The notes beneath the pieces were generated by a model. It ran no database searches and was not told the origin of the DNA. It was given only the letters and a program-made list of their open reading frames with translations. From Mya arenaria (Eukaryota > Mollusca > Bivalvia > Myida > Myidae), in the NCBI RefSeq assembly GCF_026914265.1, contig NC_069136.1, positions 36,873,406 through 36,937,405 of the forward strand: a DNA stretch of 64,000 nucleotides, read 5' to 3'. Positions 63,880 through 64,000 of the stretch are shown here, piece by piece. The position numbers were made by a program, and so were the translations under genes. Position 1 is the first letter of the stretch. Each line of letters opens with the position of its first letter.

Positions 63880-64000
63880 ACTTAGGTTAGGGTAAGTTTG
63901 GGTTAAGGTCAGGTAGTGGCACATACCCCATATATATGTCACAAAGGCTAGGGTAAATTCGGGTTAAGGTCAGGTAGAGGCACATACCTCATATATACAT
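63650..64000. repeat. Tandem array with GGTTAGGGTAAGTTCGGGTT
   Basis: Four units start near 63664, 63733, 63877 and 63941: ATATGTCACTTAGGTTAGGG, TAAGTTCGGGTTAAGGTCAG, GTAGxGGCACATACCTCATA. The array continues past the right edge. Confidence 0.85.
63795..63876. repeat. (AT)41 microsatellite
   Basis: Uninterrupted AT dinucleotides joining two units of the surrounding array. Confidence 0.95.

Noticed and set aside
63650..64000. Telomere repeat
   Set aside because: Only isolated TTAGGG words occur inside a longer unit; there is no run of the hexamer.

Overview
The window looks like nuclear DNA of a bivalve mollusc, probably a heterodont clam. It is AT-rich, its genes are split by long introns, and it is dense in short non-autonomous transposons, tRNA-derived SINEs and long tandem arrays with motifs such as TGACCTTGACC and TCCGGAGCATAACTTG, which I associate with bivalve genomes. 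The species cannot be fixed from the sequence alone. About 5% of the window is recognisable host coding sequence.

Left part (1-10 kb): a SINE, a dead Tc1-like transposase, then two plus-strand host genes. MED11 (Mediator subunit 11; three exons, 4867-8615) is followed after 235 bp by a one-exon MKRN2OS-family gene (8851-9486), whose H...NC residues suggest a papain-like fold.

10.4-14.7 kb: a composite element read on the minus strand as A1-gag-(hydrolase remnant)-B1-A2-X-B2. Split direct repeats plus a gag-like ORF point to a tyrosine-recombinase retrotransposon of the Ngaro/PAT type that has lost reverse transcriptase and recombinase. An alternative reading is two related units inserted head to tail.

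15-32 kb: three successive tandem arrays, a nested MULE-like MITE, an intact GIMAP/AIG1 GTPase gene (20754-21752, +), a TIR element with a tRNA-His-like promoter, two further MULE-like MITEs, a probable orphan last exon (25295-25382), more arrays and an 83-bp satellite.

32.5-34.5 kb: two minus-strand exons encoding a tyrosine-motif-rich segment and a SAM domain. They are either a separate gene or an alternative 3' end of the next gene. 34.5-43.5 kb is repeat-rich and contains no gene that I can recognise.

43.5-62.4 kb: the main gene, a minus-strand SHIP-type inositol polyphosphate 5-phosphatase (INPPL1/INPP5D-like). Fifteen exons in consistent splice phase encode 690 residues: most of the 5-phosphatase domain, a C2-like domain, a proline-rich region and a C-terminal SAM domain. 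The N-terminal part lies beyond the right edge. Its introns carry an array of nuclear-receptor-type sites, a non-autonomous hAT element with a perfect 8-bp target duplication, SINEs and TTAA-flanked MITEs. Two of its catalytic-domain exons have partial tandem copies in the adjoining introns: a 156-bp unit near 56.5-56.9 kb, and a decayed series at 62.4-63.4 kb whose last member was split by a MITE.
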